Source of the DNA: an uncultured Clostridia bacterium
Lineage (GTDB): Bacteria > Bacillota > Clostridia > Lachnospirales > Anaerotignaceae
DNA: 8,041 nucleotides
NCBI GenBank assembly: GCA_937888765.1
Contig: CALASU010000016.1
Coordinates: 1 to 8,041, forward strand
Reading direction: 5' to 3'
Shown: in pieces, positions 7,644 through 8,041 of the stretch
Numbering within the stretch: the first letter of the stretch is position 1
Layout: the number at the start of each line of letters is the position of its first letter
The notes under the pieces: generated by a model
Seen by the model: the letters and a program-made list of their open reading frames with translations, nothing else
Database searches by the model: none
What the model was told of the DNA's origin: nothing
Program-made: the position numbers and the translations under genes

Positions 7644-7657
7644 GATTGTGTACAATC
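7644..7657 (+). other. Short perfect dyad just after the predicted transcription start
   Basis: GATTGT (7644-7649) and ACAATC (7652-7657) are perfect inverted arms around GT. The dyad lies some 6-20 bases into the predicted transcript and before T-box Stem I. It could be an operator or a small 5' hairpin; nothing more can be said and chance is possible. Confidence 0.25.
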
Positions 7658-7667
7658 TGAAAAAACT

Positions 7668-7913
7668 GAATCAATGAAAGACAGAGAAAAAGAGGAGTAC
7701 ACATTTAGGAATGTGCAGAGAGAGAAGTTCATGGGCTGAGAGACTTCTTACAGGAATGATGTGGAAGGTAGCTTTGGAGTTGTTCGGCTGAAAGCAGGAG
7801 ACTGCTGTGTAGGTCGGAACGGGTGGTTCCGTTAAAGACTGCATAAGTGCCTGCCCGTTGGGGCAGGAATAAAGGTGGTACCGCGAGCTTTCGTCCTTTT
7901 TGGATGAAAGCTC
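7668..7913 (+). promoter_or_regulatory. T-box riboswitch, valine specifier (GUA), expected to control valS
   Basis: A cis-acting RNA leader that senses uncharged tRNA and switches between terminator and antiterminator. Stem I closes with GAAUCAA (7668-7674) on UUGUUC (7780-7785). The specifier loop has the loop-E strand AGTA (7696-7699), then helix CACAT (7700-7704)/ATGTG (7759-7763), then GAA-G-GTA-G (7764-7771). This places the specifier at GTA 7768-7770, a valine codon followed by the usual purine. The apical part has AGAGAG and GCTG (7735-7738) on stem AGAAGT (7723-7728)/ACTTCT (7743-7748). Stem II is AGCAG/CTGCT (7793-7806), the IIA/B-type hairpin CGGAAC/GTTCCG spans 7815-7831, and Stem III CCTGCCC/GGGCAGG spans 7850-7867. 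The T-box AAAGGTGGTACCGCG (7871-7885) has bulge TGGT, which pairs with a tRNA ending ACCA. A discriminator A suits tRNA-Val. Shifted specifier readings (AGC Ser, GCT Ala) fit the loop geometry less well. The regulated gene is outside the window. Confidence 0.93.
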
Positions 7914-7920
7914 TTTTTAT
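7885..7920 (+). terminator. Rho-independent terminator of the T-box leader
   Basis: GAGCTTTCGTCC (7885-7896) pairs with GGATGAAAGCTC (7902-7913): 12 pairs with one G-U, and a loop of five T. TTTTTATTAT follows from 7914. The 5' arm shares bases with the antiterminator, in which AAAGG (7871-7875) pairs with CCTTT (7895-7899), so uncharged tRNA would block it. No hairpin is seen between ftsW and this point, so it may also end transcripts of the mur operon. Confidence 0.92.
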
Positions 7921-7924
7921 TATA

Positions 7925-8041
7925 GGGGGAAACTTTCTTTTCTTGGGAAAAGTTTCCCCCTGTGCCCCCTTCAAAAACCCGCTTAGGGAAAAATGCGGGG
8001 CTTTGCCCCTGCACCCCACAAGCCTTTGAAAAGGCTTGACC
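7925..8041. repeat. GC-rich palindromic intergenic repeat, partial (continues past the window)
   Basis: Stacked inverted repeats fill the end of the window. GGGGGAAACTTT (7925-7936) pairs with AAAGTTTCCCCC (7949-7960), 12 perfect pairs. CCCGC (7978-7982)/GCGGG (7995-7999) and GGGGC (7997-8001)/GCCCC (8005-8009) are competing short stems. CAAGCCTT (8019-8026)/AAGGCTTG (8031-8038) is a perfect 8-bp stem with loop TGAA. C-runs, G-runs and no coding signal set it apart from the flanking DNA. From memory, similar palindromic blocks recur between genes in gut Clostridia, which suggests a non-coding interspersed or MITE-like element. Copy number cannot be judged from one copy. Confidence 0.55.

Larger units (their letters stand above)
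7588..8041. other. 454-bp stretch without a protein gene
   Basis: No open frame here has a ribosome site or recognisable product. The short frames on both strands run through RNA structure and repeat DNA. The stretch is accounted for by a promoter, a T-box leader, its terminator and a palindromic repeat, each listed separately. Confidence 0.8.

Noticed and set aside
7925..7960. The 12-bp GGGGGAAACTTT hairpin as a second terminator
   Set aside because: It has a strong stem but the sequence after it is C- and G-rich (TGTGCCCCC) with no T-run on the + strand.
7729..8029. Short open frames on both strands through the T-box and the repeat
   Set aside because: They run through conserved RNA stems and palindromes and lack ribosome sites, so they are incidental.

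Overview
The window is the cell-wall half of a dcw (division and cell wall) cluster from a low-to-mid GC Gram-positive anaerobe. It most resembles an endospore-forming member of the Clostridia, Lachnospirales-like. This rests on the gene order spoVD-murE-murF-mraY-murD-ftsW/spoVE, the strong AGGAGG-type ribosome sites, several GTG starts, a T-box leader, and a MurE carrying the DNPR motif of meso-diaminopimelate-adding enzymes. The species cannot be named from the sequence.

Layout, all on the + strand. Positions 1-1059 hold the 3' part of a class B penicillin-binding protein with a C-terminal PASTA domain (spoVD type). A 127-bp gap follows with a good extended -10 promoter and a strong Shine-Dalgarno site. 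Positions 1187-7587 are a tightly packed run of five genes: murE, murF (ATGA overlap), mraY (1 bp gap), murD (39 bp gap) and ftsW/spoVE (17 bp gap). Positions 7588-8041 carry no gene. They hold a consensus sigma-A promoter, a complete T-box riboswitch whose specifier reads GUA (valine) with its terminator, and, starting 11 bases after the terminator stem, the first ~120 bp of a GC-rich palindromic repeat that runs off the window.

The genes work together. MurE, MurF and MurD are successive Mur ligases that build the UDP-MurNAc-pentapeptide (MurD adds D-Glu, MurE meso-DAP, MurF D-Ala-D-Ala). MraY moves that product onto undecaprenyl phosphate to give lipid I. The SEDS protein FtsW/SpoVE polymerises lipid II, and the SpoVD-type transpeptidase crosslinks the strands. 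murG, which would make lipid II from lipid I, is not in the window; the usual continuation (murG, divIB/ftsQ, ftsZ) is replaced by the T-box region.

No unknown multi-gene system is visible. The points most worth a second look are: the mur operon/T-box junction, where no other terminator is seen between ftsW and the T-box terminator; the repeat between the valine T-box and its expected valS gene; a cysteine pair in the SpoVD-like protein at the same spacing as the redox switch of B. subtilis SpoVD; and a shift in codon use between the four precursor genes and the flanking polymerase and transpeptidase genes.
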